A stretch of 64,000 nucleotides of DNA from Salvia splendens. Lineage: Eukaryota > Streptophyta > Magnoliopsida > Lamiales > Lamiaceae. Under the pieces are notes generated by a model. The model searched no databases. It was not told where the DNA came from and saw nothing but the letters and a program-made list of their open reading frames with translations. The DNA lies in contig NC_056041.1 in the NCBI RefSeq assembly GCF_004379255.2, positions 4,402,001 to 4,466,000 on the forward strand, read 5' to 3'. This document shows positions 49,962 to 60,708 of the stretch, piece by piece. Both the position numbers and the translations under genes were made by a program. Each line of letters begins with the position of its first letter. Positions within the stretch are counted from its first letter, which is position 1.

Positions 49962-52565
49962 TGAAACTGACAACGAATTACTGGAGATAAATAGAGATTA
50001 ATCCAGTATTTTTTTGAAAGGTTGCAAATTTTGGTATTGGATTAGTGATTGTGAGAGAGTTGGGAGATTGTGGAGTCCTATAAAGAGGGAAATTTTCTGG
50101 AAACTGTAGAAAAAACATACTCCTGCTACATTAGTATGTGCTCAGTCTGACTTTTGTTACATTGTGTTATTTTATTTTCTTTATTCTTGCAACACAATTA
50201 ATGTCGGGTAGATTTTCCAAGAGAGTATATTGCATTATGTAGATTTTACAACAAATTAAAAATAGTCAGACCAAAAAAAATTATCGAACTATTTTTACTA
50301 TACAATGCCCCAACAACGCATCATCACACAATGTCTGCAATCAATAGTCTCAGTTTTACGGATCGATTGTGTCGGCATAATAAAGGCGATTTAGTCCGAT
50401 GGTGAACCTGGTCAGACGTCGACTATGGGGATGACATGACACCCGCAATCGATATTTGCGTTGATAAATTGTTACTGATATTGAAATTTGTGATGCCGGT
50501 GCATCGCTCGGTAATGCAATGCAATCATAAAATGAATTATGAATGGATTTTTGGGATTTACTAGTGAAAAGGTCCATATCAATTTTTATTTTTTTTATTG
50601 TGATAAGTGGTTTGAATTTATTGCTGTACTTGTGATTAATGTCTTCAGATGCTTCTACTGAGGAATATGATGGGTTAGGATTTTTTTTGTTGCTTCCTTT
50701 AATTGGCTCGGTTTCAGACTATAAATTGGCGGTGACTCAATTAAATTATGTTGGACAAAGGCATCGCTTCATTCGCTGTGTTCTCACACGTCAGATTTGA
50801 CTATTTGGGTATCTGAATTTTGTGGTTAGTTAAACGTAACGCATTCGACATTCAGAATAGTTATTCGTTTTAAATTAATGTAATATATACCTTTTTTTCT
50901 TGTTCGAAACTAACAAGTGTCTTATTTTAAAGACAATTACATTTTGGGACACACTATTATTACCAAGGAAAAAAACCCCTATTATTACCGAAAGCGTGTT
51001 TTGTTTATGTCATTGTTGAAAACGATTACCTTAGTTGCGGTTTTTCCAATTTGCTTTGCAAGCTTATTTTTCCAATATTTCACACTCCGATTTGAACACA
51101 TTGACAATTAATTTGGAATGATCAGCCAAAAATAGTAATGAACGAGGACCCGCACTAAAAGTCTTTACAAGAATTCAGGAAATTGAGGTCAAACCCTATG
51201 ATATTCATTTTCTGAGGAGAATTGGTGCCACTAAAAATATATAAATAAATACTAATTTAATCTTGTAATAATCATAATCGAGCCGAAAGGAAAGGTTTAC
51301 AGGCCCAATATTCCCATTTGATAGTCTGGTTATAATTACTCATGCTGGCTAATAAATAAAATATGTTTCTATATACTTAGAAATTTTATATAGAAACATG
51401 GTCTTTAAATTGTAGTACTTCCTCCATTTATAAACAAGAGTCTTACTTTGAGTATGAGTTTTAAAATTTTTGAAGAAGTGTGATTTGAAAAAATTATTAG
51501 AATATTAGACCCTTTTATTAATTTTATAGTAATAAAATATGGCCGATAGAGATGTGTTTACAATTTACAGTAAAAGTGAAATAAAATTTTTATTGATGTA
51601 TATACCAAAATAATAAAACACACTTCCGAGCAAAAAAATAATAGCAAAAATGTTCTTTTGTTTGGTGATGGAGTAAAGAAAAACTCAAAACTAACGCGTA
51701 TAATCCAAGAGGATTAATTTGATCCATATATCGTGGCTTGCATTGTGGTAGGTACTGTTTGACTTCCCATATTTAAATTCATGTTTCCCCACATGTCACA
51801 TTTAATGATATTCCATTGCTCTTTTCATCACCATCGATAAAGTATAAATTCAATTCTTTTAATGTCTCGCTCATAAAGACAAATACGATCAATCCTCCTT
51901 GGTTCAATATGGCATGGGTCTTACTATATGTTATTGATATTTAGGATCTCAATATAGTTTTTAATTTATTGTCAGTTATAATACTAAAACAATAATATAA
52001 CAGTACACAAAGATAAATTTACTTTTCATGAAAATCCGTAATTCACTAGGAGTGGAATTTTTTAGCTATCGTGAATCGAATATATCTCGAGTTTGGCTAT
52101 AATAATTACAGGAGTACGATAAATTAGTCATTTTTCACTCCCATTTTGTTATAATCCAGGGCCACAAAATCCTTCGTTGGGAAATGATCATATTTTATTA
52201 ATTTTCTAATATTATGAACGTGACTATTTCATGTTAAGTCTAATGAACTAATAGACATATGAAGTTCCTAAGCTGGCATATATTATTATTATTTTACTTT
52301 TACTCCATAAGATACCATTATCACTCAAATTATCAACAAAATAATTAAGCTGGCATATTGTCCTTTCCAGTACTTAGCTTTGGACTGAAAAGAAGTAAGC
52401 CTTTCTTGCAAAACCATACAAAATTATCACAAAACTTAAAGAACTTGAATTGATGCATGGGATATGTAATTCACATAAAATCAATCTAGATTGCAAACTC
52501 GTACACAAATATCAAAAGAATACATTATCAATAATCAGTCACAATAAAAATGAAAATAAAACAAA
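49962..52565. other. intergenic between LEA_2 copies 1 and 2
   Basis: Includes the copy 1 promoter. Near 51418-51674 a TACTTCCTCC...GGAGTAA pair may be a very decayed Stowaway. Nothing else supported. Confidence 0.4.
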
Positions 52566-53186
52566 TCATTCGCATTCAATATTCTTAACAGTCCTTGACG
52601 CCGTCACAATATCCATAGAGCAATTCATCTCCGTCGATCTATCCTTCTTCATAAAAAACAGCATCTCTACTTTCCCCTCCATCTTCGCCGAACTCGTTAT
52701 CCGCACCACCTCGCCGGGAAGCCGAGGGTCACCACTCAGATCCAACTCCACGGCGGCGGCACTTATCTCCTTTGTAGTCTTCCAGTTAGCCTTCGAGCCG
52801 GGGACGAGAACCTCGCCTATCTTCGCCCCGCGGTAGAAGAACTCCACGGTGGTGCTGCGGTACTTGTACGGCCCGAAGTTGGCGTTCTTCACGGCGAGCT
52901 CGGCGCTGAGGGTGGCCCGCAGTGAGGCGGTTCCGGCGGTGAAGTCGGAGAGCGTGGCCTCTCGGATGCGGAATTTGGGCGTTTTGACCTTCATCACGGT
53001 TAGGGCGAAGACTGTGATTACTGCGATTTGGAAGATGGCGAAGGCGGCGATGTAGAGGATGCATTTCGCGCGCTTCCTCTTGCGCAGCTCAGCGCCGTCG
53101 TGAGCCGCCTCAGCGTCGATGCTTCGTGGATAGGCGTAGGCCGGTGCCAGTGGTTGCGGCGATTGCTGCTCCTTGTCTGCACCCAT
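52566..53186 (-). CDS. LEA_2 (NDR1/HIN1-like) protein, tandem copy 2
   Basis: Intronless, 206 residues. Begins MGADKEQQSPQPLAPAYAY, then the KRKRAKC basic patch, a helix at about 40-62 and the domain start MKVKTPKFRIREATLSDF. Intermediate between copy 1 and the 3-5 group: it keeps VKNANFGPYKYRSTTVEFF and SAKMEGKVEMLFFMKK. The ATG is preceded by an A-rich leader, and a minus-strand TATATATA lies at 53315-53322, 130 bases upstream. The coding region is much richer in G/C than the flanks. Confidence 0.92.
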   Translation of the reverse strand: MGADKEQQSPQPLAPAYAYPRSIDAEAAHDGAELRKRKRAKCILYIAAFAIFQIAVITVFALTVMKVKTPKFRIREATLSDFTAGTASLRATLSAELAVKNANFGPYKYRSTTVEFFYRGAKIGEVLVPGSKANWKTTKEISAAAVELDLSGDPRLPGEVVRITSSAKMEGKVEMLFFMKKDRSTEMNCSMDIVTASRTVKNIECE

Positions 53187-54325
53187 TTTCTTTTTTATTA
53201 ATGAGCAAATTAAGAGGAAATGGAGATTTAAAAACTAGGGTTTTTTTGTTTTGGTGAATGTGTGTTTTGTGTTAATGCTGCTGGTGATGAGTAAGATAGT
53301 AGGAGTTAATCGAGTATATATAGCCATTGAGGAGGGAGGGAGAAGTTGATATTTTAGTTTTGAAGTAACTAATGGCTTCTAGAAAAAGTGTTAGGGAACT
53401 AATTATTTTTTGTGAAGAGTAAGTAGTTAGCATTATTATTTTAGGGTTTTAATGTCACGCGTTAAGGGCTAATCTTGACTTGATGGGTTAGTGTGGAATA
53501 GAGAGGAAACGTTTTTGTAACAAAACCATATTATATTACTCCTTCTTAAGGATTTAAATATAGGCAGAAGCAGAAACTTCTATTTTCCATGTGATCAATG
53601 ACCTTGCCAGCGTTGACTATTCAATTACACATAATCAAGGCGAGATTTAATCTCCGGGAAAAAGTGTACTTGAAGCTATGAAATATACTCCATATCTTAA
53701 AAGTAATTTTCTAAGCTATTTATTGAAGTATGGGCATTAATTTTCCCCTTCAATGAAAATGTAAAAAGTTGCATAAGTAATGGTTTAGGCTCACATTTTC
53801 GGACTATGACATGGAAAGCACAAAATCGACGTGTATTTTATGTGGGCACTCTGGAATTTATATATTCCCAATAGGGTTGAACAAAATCAATATTAGGTTT
53901 AATTGTTGAAAAAAAATCAGAGCTTAAATCTAACATCCCTAAATAATTAATCTAGTATTTCAGACAAAATTGCAGAATCCAATTCTTATTTTTTTGTAAA
54001 ACAACATTAAAAACTAATGTTTCATCTAAAGTTGAAAGTTGGGTGTTTATCGTAATTTTGTTTCAATCCTCTATTGCGTATATTGATTAACGTCACGTGA
54101 TTTTATTAATGGTGTTAAGCTGCTAACTAATTAACTTTGACACTTTGTGAGAGAATGCACAAGAAATATTTCAGAATCAATATTTTTATTACAGTATAAA
54201 TTTATAATGGATCTACAAATGACAAAGCGCTACAACAAGACAAAAAATATTCGATCACATTCAAAAAATAAAAGTAAAACGAAAATATGAAAACATGAAA
54301 ATAAAAATGAAAAAATAGAAAGATA
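53187..54325. other. LEA_2 copy 2 promoter and intergenic DNA
   Basis: Contains TATATATA (53315-53322) and a CACGCGTTAAGGGC block at 53456-53469 that resembles the CGCG motif of the other copies. No other feature. Confidence 0.45.
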
Positions 54326-54961
54326 TCATTTGCAGGCGATGTTCCTAATGGTCTGTGGCGATGCAGTGACGATTTCCATGTTGCAATTCATATTGGTAGC
54401 TTTGTTCTTCTTCATGATGAAGATGAGCTCCACTTTCCCTCCCATCCTCGCCGTGCTCGTGATCGGCACCACTCCCGCGGTCAAATCGGCGGCCAGCTGA
54501 GGGCTGCCGCTGAGATTCAACTCGATGGCGGAGTGAGTGATTCTCTTGGTCGATCTCCACCCGGCTTTCGAGTTCGGGATGGAAACCTGGCCCACTCTGG
54601 TCCCTCTGTAGAAGAATTCGACGGTGGTGTTGCGGTATTTGTAGCGCCCGAAGTTTGCATTCTTCACCGTGAATTCGGGAGTTATGGATGCCCGCAGCGA
54701 CGGGCTCGCCGCAGTGCCGGCGTTGAAATCGGTGATGGCGGCGCTGCGGATTCGGAACTTGGGGGTTCGGACTTTCATAATTGTTAGGGCGAAAACGGTG
54801 ATGATTGCGGTTTGGAAGACGATGAAGAGGAGGATGTAGAGGATGCATTTGTTGCGCTTCTTCTTGCGCTGCTCTCTCATGTTGTGGGCCGCAGCCGCCT
54901 CCGTGTCACCGCTCCGTATGTAGCCGTTGCCTGCATATGCTGACTGTTGTTTTTCAGCCAT
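54326..54961 (-). CDS. LEA_2 (NDR1/HIN1-like) protein, tandem copy 3
   Basis: Intronless, 211 residues. First of three near-identical copies. MAEKQQSAYAGNGY leads into REQRKKKRNKC, a helix near 39-62 (ILYILLFIVFQTAIITVF), and the LEA_2 domain with TPEFTVKNANFGRYKYRN and ITSTARMGGKVELIF. It differs from copies 4 and 5 mainly at the N-terminus, in ITHSAIELNLSG and at the last residues. Start is the only ATG fitting the family. Confidence 0.94.
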   Translation of the reverse strand: MAEKQQSAYAGNGYIRSGDTEAAAAHNMREQRKKKRNKCILYILLFIVFQTAIITVFALTIMKVRTPKFRIRSAAITDFNAGTAASPSLRASITPEFTVKNANFGRYKYRNTTVEFFYRGTRVGQVSIPNSKAGWRSTKRITHSAIELNLSGSPQLAADLTAGVVPITSTARMGGKVELIFIMKKNKATNMNCNMEIVTASPQTIRNIACK

Positions 54962-55042
54962 CTCTGATTTTAGTTTTGTGAAGAAAATATGTATTTGGTA
55001 AAATCACTTTAATTGAAGGTGGAGGAGGTGATGCGAGTTCAA

Positions 55043-55203
55043 ATATATATAGCCTTGGAAATATATAGATAGTCAAACTATAAACACTTGAATTTGATTG
55101 AGTTATAGCGCGTGCGTGAGACGGCTAATATGACTTTCTTTGGTGAGCTTACTTTAAATTAATCCATGTATACTCTAATTTGTTAATTATAGATAGAAGC
55201 TTC
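55043..55203 (-). promoter_or_regulatory. LEA_2 copy 3 promoter: TATA, CGCG and GAAGCTTC motifs
   Basis: TATATAT at 55043-55051, GCGCGTGCGTGAGACGGC at 55108-55125 and GAAGCTTC at 55196-55203. The same three kinds of site occur in the same order before copies 4 and 5. CGCG cores are bound by CAMTA factors, and GAAnnTTC is the core heat-shock element; binding here is inferred. Confidence 0.5.
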
Positions 55204-55280
55204 CGCTGATATTTTTTAGGTACTCCATCGCATTAGTAAATTACTTTTCAACGTGTTCACGTCATTTTGAACCGCGGATA

Positions 55281-56378
55281 TTAATAACAATTATATAATT
55301 TAATTTACAATCGTATCAACATACGGAATTTAATTTACGAGACAAATACGGGAAATTCGAATAATGCTATTAAAATTTAAAAAGTACATTAATTTAAAAA
55401 AAGTACAATAATTTTTAAAAAAGTACAAAAATTAAAAAGTACAATTAAAAAAGTAAAAAAAATCACTCCTCGCCGCCGTCCTCGTCTCTGTCGTCGCCCA
55501 GCCCTTCTTCACGAGAGGATCGTCGCAGACATTCACCCACGCCTTGGCAACCGCAACGTTCTCCGCGTCCGTCCACTTCCTCCGGACCCGGCTATCCTCC
55601 AACGGCTGCGACGACTCGCCGACCTTCTTAGCCTTGCCCTTCTTCTTACCCCGCCCTACTCCCTGGCTTTGAATGAGAGTTTCCGGAACCTCGTTAATAT
55701 CAAAACCCAAGTTCGCTAAGGAGAAGGTCTCCGTATACTGTGCATCCGTTGGGGTCGATGTGTGCGAAGAACCGGTGGAAAAATCAAAAGTCGGCCGATA
55801 GGCGTTGTCCCCCCCGGGCGTCCCCTGCGGCGGTGGAATCATCTGCTGCGCCGGTGGCTGCATGCCGGGTGCCCACCCCGGCATCATCTACTGCCACGGG
55901 TACATGTTGTAGTACCCGGTCATCGGAGGCCAACCACCTCCCCCAGGAGCCGGGGAAGTCTGGGACCCTACCCCGGGAGTCGGGGGAGTCTGAGAACCTA
56001 CCCCGGGAGTCGGGGGAGTCTGAGACCATCCCCTGTGAGTCACTGGAGTACCTTCGTAGTTGTTCTCCATTGCTCGTTATTGATCTTGTATAGAAAGAAA
56101 GATAGAGAGAGTACTCGTTAAAACAAGTGGTGCGACGTTCAAAGCGCGTATATATAGTGTTTTCGAAAAAAAAATTAAAAATTAAAATCTGACGCCGATC
56201 CAGTGCCTACAATGGCGCCGTGAGGATCGGCGTTAGAACCGGCGTCATCACACGAATCGGCATGGCCACGCCGAAGTTGACGCCGATTTCGCCGACGCCG
56301 GTCGCAATGGTTCGGCGTCAGAACCGGCGTCGACGAAAAATCGGCGTCGCGGTTTTGACGCCTCCATTGCTGATGCTC
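55281..56378 (-). mobile_element. PIF/Harbinger relic with partial ORF1, about 1.1 kb
   Basis: The right end GAGCATCAGCAATGG (read on the minus strand) is next to TAA at 56379-56381. The left end is lost near 55281. Its non-coding part matches 27890-28290 in reverse: CTCGTAAATTAAATTCCGTA, the GTACTTTTT runs and AATTGTTATTA are shared. It has the empty site for the Stowaway found there. Confidence 0.8.
55432..56070 (-). pseudogene. PIF/Harbinger ORF1 relic, N-terminal half
   Basis: From ATG 56070: MENNYEGTPVTHRGWSQTPP, two further copies of a GVGSQTPPTP unit, then a TAG at 55888-55890. The same frame goes on with a Gln/Pro-rich stretch, a basic GRGKKKGKAKK patch and the Myb/SANT-like start RRKWTDAENVAVAKAWVNV, then DDPLVKKG. 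It runs out in A-rich DNA at 55432. The NAM-associated C-terminal half and ORF2 are missing. It codes for no complete protein. Confidence 0.8.
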
Positions 56379-56393
56379 TAATAGGGTCAAAAA

Positions 56394-57429
56394 TGACCAC
56401 CCGGCCGGGTTTATTAACAGTGTATTAATCCACCCGGCCTGGTATGTTGTTTTGACGGATTCTTTTGCCAAAAACGCAATTTTTTATGGGGATTAAAAAG
56501 AAAAAAAGGCTAGGGTTCAATCTATTCGAGAACCACCGCCTACCACACTCTCAAACACTCCCAAGAACACTTTGAAGAGAGATTTGAAGATTGAAGACTA
56601 CAAATCGAGATATTGAAGTTTCCATTCCATAACTCTATCTCACAGGAGTATCTAGTTTGCTTTATTATGTATTTGATTGAATCCTTTGTGTTGGTTTTCA
56701 TGAAGAACATGAGTAGCTAAATTTATTGTGGAGTTTTGGTGAAGACTACAGTCGATGTTTGTGATTAATTCAAGGACTTCTTTATATTGCTTAGCTCTTG
56801 TGATTTCTTTGTTCACTGTTGTGCTTTTTCAATTAAATTGTTTAGCTACCAATTTAGTTTGTTTACCTAGATAGTAGTAATCGAGAGATACCTAACTAGG
56901 GGTGATAAAAGAGTGAACATCACATTGATAATCTACACTCGAGAGAGGGGATCCTTTGTGAGGGTTTGGGTCTTTTGTGCCTTGGAGTTAATCTAAACAT
57001 ATTAGAAGGATACTTCAATATTAAGGGTTAATCAACGGGGTGAGTACACTTGAGAGGGGGCTCAACCTAGACTAGCGACTTTCCTAGTAATCCTAGAGAC
57101 ATAAAATGGGTAGTCGAAGTTGTTGAAGTAATTGCACGACATTTCCATTGTAGTTGGATCCAAAGCTCTACTCTTCTCCTTGTGATACTTCTCCTTGTGT
57201 TTAATTCTCTTTTGTTACTTTTGTTTACTTTTACTTTTTATATGCTTTTAGTAGTGTTAGAACAAAACCAATTCCTATTCGATTGTCTAGATAGTAATCA
57301 ACGTTTGTTCGTGGTACTTGAGTTGATATAATCTTGTCTCTGTGGGATACGATACTCTTGCTTGCTAATTGATACACTAGTCTCGTACACTTGCGGGTAT
57401 TACTTGTGTTAAAATAAGTTGAGTCAACA
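56394..57429 (+). mobile_element. probable LTR (Ty3-like) of about 1 kb, solo
   Basis: Starts TGACCACCCGGCCGGG and ends near TTGAGTCAACA. The right part has GTCTCTGTGGGATACGATAC and CGTACACTTGCGGGTATTAC, a U5-like signature I associate with plant Ty3 LTRs. The leader-like CTCAAACACTCCCAAGAACA is near 56550. No frames of use and no matching flanks. It directly abuts the Harbinger relic. Confidence 0.45.
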
Positions 57430-57590
57430 TGATTAGTATTCCATAAATAAAAAAACCAATATGAGTATATATATATGTGCCATATATTACAATGCGTAAA
57501 AGGAAAAATAGAAAAGGGCGAAAAAAGAAAAAAAAAACATGTAAATCGAAATGGAAAATTAAAATCTAGTACTCCTATAACAGAGAGAAA

Positions 57591-58229
57591 TCATCTGCAT
57601 AAGATGTTGCTAAAACTCTGTGGCGAGGCAGTGACGATATTCATGGTGCAATTCATATTAGTAGCTTTGTTTTTCTTCATGATGAAAATGAGCTCCACTT
57701 TCCCTCCCATCCTCGCCGTGCTCGTGATCGGCACCACTCCCGCTCTCAAATCCTCGGCGAGCTGAGGGCTGCCGCTGATATTCAACTCGACGGCGGAGTG
57801 AGTGAATCTCTTGGTCGATCTCCAACCGGTTTTCGAGTTTAGGACGGAAACCTGGCCCACTCTGGTTCCTCTGTAGAAGAATTCGACGGTGGTGTTGCGG
57901 TATTTGTAGCGTCCGAAGTTGGCGTTCTTCACCGTGAATTCGGGAGTTATGGTGGCCTGCAGCGACGGGCTCGCCGCAGTGCCGGCGTTGAAATTAGTGA
58001 TGGCGGCGCTGCGGATGCGGAATCTCGGAGTTCGGACTTTCATAATGGTTAGGGCGAATACGGTGATAATTGCGGTTTGGAAGACGATGAACAGAAGGAT
58101 GTAGAGGATGCATTTGTTGCGCTTCTTCTTCCGCTGAGCTCTCGTGGCGTCGTGAGCGGCGGCTGCAGTGGCGGCCTCCGTGTTGCCGTTGCGTGCCGGA
58201 TATGCTGATTGTTGCTCCTTCTCGGCCAT
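57591..58229 (-). CDS. LEA_2 (NDR1/HIN1-like) protein, tandem copy 4
   Basis: Intronless, 212 residues. Start set at ATG 58229 (MAEKEQQSAYPARNG) because all sister copies begin there; an in-frame ATG at 58286 would add 19 hydrophobic, non-conserved residues. N-terminal basic KKKRNKC, helix near 40-63, LEA_2 domain. It shares NISGSPQLAEDLRAGVVPIT exactly with copy 5, pointing to recent duplication or conversion. TATA-like TATAAATA on the minus strand at 58317-58325. Confidence 0.93.
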   Translation of the reverse strand: MAEKEQQSAYPARNGNTEAATAAAAHDATRAQRKKKRNKCILYILLFIVFQTAIITVFALTIMKVRTPRFRIRSAAITNFNAGTAASPSLQATITPEFTVKNANFGRYKYRNTTVEFFYRGTRVGQVSVLNSKTGWRSTKRFTHSAVELNISGSPQLAEDLRAGVVPITSTARMGGKVELIFIMKKNKATNMNCTMNIVTASPQSFSNILCR

Positions 58230-58422
58230 ATTCTTAGATTGATTTTCAGTATTCAGTATGCAGAAGAAGAGTGGTAGATAAATCAAATGAATGTATCCTG
58301 TGTTTCATGAATTGGCTTATTTATAGGAGATAGAGGGGTATTTAAGTAATTTCCTATAATAATAATAATAATAATAATAATTTGTACTATATTAAAACAT
58401 CATGAACAATTCATTTCTATTA

Positions 58423-58998
58423 CTCATTCCGTCCCATAATAGATGTCATACTCAGAAAAATAGCATCAGATTTTATGTGATGTTGTTATATGTGTTAGGT
58501 GGAGAGAGAGAAAATAGTATATTTATATTAATATAGAGAGTTTTTCCAAAAAAAAAGAAATATAACATCTTTTATGGGGTTTTTTTCTATTTTTGTTCTA
58601 GAATGAAACTTAGATTCCGTGTTTGTACTAAACTTTTTTTTTTATTTCGTGTTTGGGAGAGACGCATGACCCTCATGCGTCTCCTTTTAATGAAACGCAT
58701 GACGTTATGCGTCTTTGTGAGAGACGCGTGAGGGACATGCGTCTCTCAATTTTTCGAATTGTGATATTGCAAGTGGCAAAACACCCGACCGGGTGATTTG
58801 CACAAAGACGCATAATCGTCATGCGTTTCATTAAAAGGAGACGCATGAGGGTCATGCGTCTCTCCCAAACACGGAATAAAAAAATTTTTCAGTACAAACA
58901 CGGAATCTAAGTTTCATTCTAGAACAAAAAAAGAAAAAACCCTCTTTTATGGGCAAACCAAAAAGGAAAGTGTGACATCTATTATGAATCGGATGGAG
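58423..58998. mobile_element. Stowaway MITE in the LEA_2 copy 4 promoter, interrupted by a MULE-type MITE
   Basis: Ends CTCATTCCGTCCCATAATAG and CTATTATGAATCGGATGGAG with TA at 58421-58422 and 58999-59000. Without its 366-bp insert and one copy of the 9-bp duplication it would be about 201 bp. Confidence 0.9.
58577..58942. mobile_element. Mutator-type foldback MITE, 366 bp, nested
   Basis: Starts GGGTTTTTTTCTATTTTTG and ends AAAAAGAAAAAACCC, flanked by a perfect 9-bp duplication TCTTTTATG (58568-58576, 58943-58951), typical for Mutator elements. Long inverted arms share TTCTAGAATGAAACTTAGAT and inside them ACGCATGA palindromes. Confidence 0.92.
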
Positions 58999-59159
58999 TA
59001 TTATATTCGTATTTATTTTAGCCTGTAGGAGTATAAAGAAACTCTAAACTTTCCGTTAATTAGATTAAATTTGTAATTTGATTTAAAAGAATATATAAAA
59101 TGTGTTGTTTAATGCAAACATGAAAGTTTGGCTCGGCCACTTGAAGCGGCTGAGTTATT

Positions 59160-59249
59160 ACGCGTGAAGCGGCTGTTCTGATTGGTTGAGACGTTAGCTT
59201 TTTTCAACAAAGCCGTCCACATGAAGATATAATTATGTGTAGAAGCTTC
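59160..59249 (-). promoter_or_regulatory. displaced LEA_2 copy 4 promoter motifs
   Basis: ACGCGTGAAGCGGC at 59160-59173 and GAAGCTTC at 59242-59249. The first is identical to the block before copy 5. The nested transposon at 58423-58998 now lies between these and the TATA box. Confidence 0.5.
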
Positions 59250-59874
59250 TGCCTAAGATATTTTTAGGGTGTTTTTTTCAATGTTGACTTTCTAATACAG
59301 TTAATCGCTCATTACATATACATCCTTCACACGCAGAAGAATAGATAATGATAATCGATCACCAATTCACCATCACAAAACAAAGATGTATGTCACATAA
59401 TTGTCGATTAATTTAATTCCTCACCCAATTTGTTTATTTCTTTTTAGAAAGCGGGTATAAGAAATGATGTAATCATGCAACTAGTTAGGATATTAGTACT
59501 ATATACTACTACTGTATCGAGTAGATTTTATGGGAGGTAGATACGGTTTATTTATTTATCAGAAGTGTATTATTCCAAATCAATTTCTGATAGAAATAGT
59601 GATAGAATAGCTAGGTATTTTAAGCCGATTTGTTTAATTTCATATTTAAGATATGAGATAAGTCACCGAATATCTCAACAATACACCCATGACATGACGG
59701 AACAAAAAGATGCGACACGCTTTATTTGAAGCGATCTACTACTATTCTCTTATTTTCAAAATAGAGAAATAAGTTATGCGTATAATTTTCTCTAAATATT
59801 TGCCATCTAAAACACTCCACATAATAGTATAATAATAAATTGAATAGACAGTTGTTTGAATGATCGATAGTTAA
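59250..59874. other. intergenic, nothing recognised
   Basis: AT-rich sequence upstream of the Harbinger element. Confidence 0.4.
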
Positions 59875-60708
59875 GAGCATCCACTACGCGTCTCGCGCGC
59901 GGCTCGCGTTCCGTCCCGGAGGAACGGTTCCGCCACGGGACGCGTTGCAACGTTCGTCCCGTCCCGTAGCCCGTCCCCAGCCCGTCCCGTAGCCCGTAGC
60001 CACGAGACAAGGGACGCGCCGTCCCGTCAGGCGCCCGGGCGACGTGTCGCGCCCCCGATGCATGCGTGACGCCCACTCACTGGCCAGCGAGTGGGCGTCG
60101 TCACTGATGACGCAATAATTCGTTTTTTTTAAAAAAAATTGAATTTTAATAAAAAAATTATTTTTTAAACGGTAATGTTACCGTTAATTTTTTATTTTCT
60201 TTTTTAAAATTTTTTTTATTTACTCTATAAATAATCTTATTTCATACTCATTTCACACACAAACACACATCTATTCCTCTCATATCCTTTCTATAACCAC
60301 TCCAATTTCATACAAGAACGGTTGTCTATTCGGGCAAGGACACGCGACTCTAGCGCTCACGCCCAACTCCAAGAGGATCTAATTGAGCACATTTGGGAAA
60401 ACTTTGGCGGAGAAAATTAAATTCTGTCATTTTTATTTTTTTAGGATTTTAATTATGTCCATTTTCTATTTTTTTTAATTTTAATTTTGTTTTAATTTTA
60501 ATAAAGTGTGTTTGTTTTAATTGAATTGGGTTGGAAAAAAAATAAAAATGAAATTTAATGAATAGTAATTTAAGGGACGGAATAAGGGACGGTTAAGGGA
60601 CGGAGCGTTGCAGGTTTCGTCCTTTAGTTAAGGAATGAAGGAATAAAGTACAGTGGGATCCTCAAATAGTAGTTTAAGGGACGGTGGGGGACAGCGTAGT
60701 GGATGCTC
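59875..60708 (+). mobile_element. PIF/Harbinger internally deleted element, 834 bp
   Basis: GAGCATCCACTACGC and GCGTAGTGGATGCTC are a perfect inverted pair of about 15 bases, with TAA at 59872-59874 and 60709-60711. The left quarter is GC-rich with GTCCCGTAGCCCGT repeats. The middle keeps a leader-like stretch joined to the last codons of a transposase (60325-60420). Confidence 0.9.
60325..60420 (+). pseudogene. stub of PIF/Harbinger transposase C-terminus
   Basis: A frame of 31 residues and TAA: RARTRDSSAHAQLQEDL then IEHIWENFGGEN. The last part is the well-conserved end of plant Harbinger transposases (D/E-LIEHIW). Upstream is a C/T-rich leader, not the DDE core, so only the end remains. 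Confidence 0.75.

Noticed and set aside
51418..51674. possible Stowaway element
   Set aside because: Ends TACTTCCTCC and GGAGTAA match only loosely and the interior shows no inverted likeness; too decayed to call.
54345..54848. His/Arg-rich 167-codon frame in LEA_2 copy 3 (and a similar one in copy 5)
   Set aside because: Out-of-frame reading of the LEA_2 gene; it recurs in copies only because the genes are alike.
58230..58286. N-terminal extension of LEA_2 copy 4 from an upstream ATG
   Set aside because: The 19 extra residues are hydrophobic, absent from sister copies and overlap the probable leader; the MAEKEQQ start fits the family.
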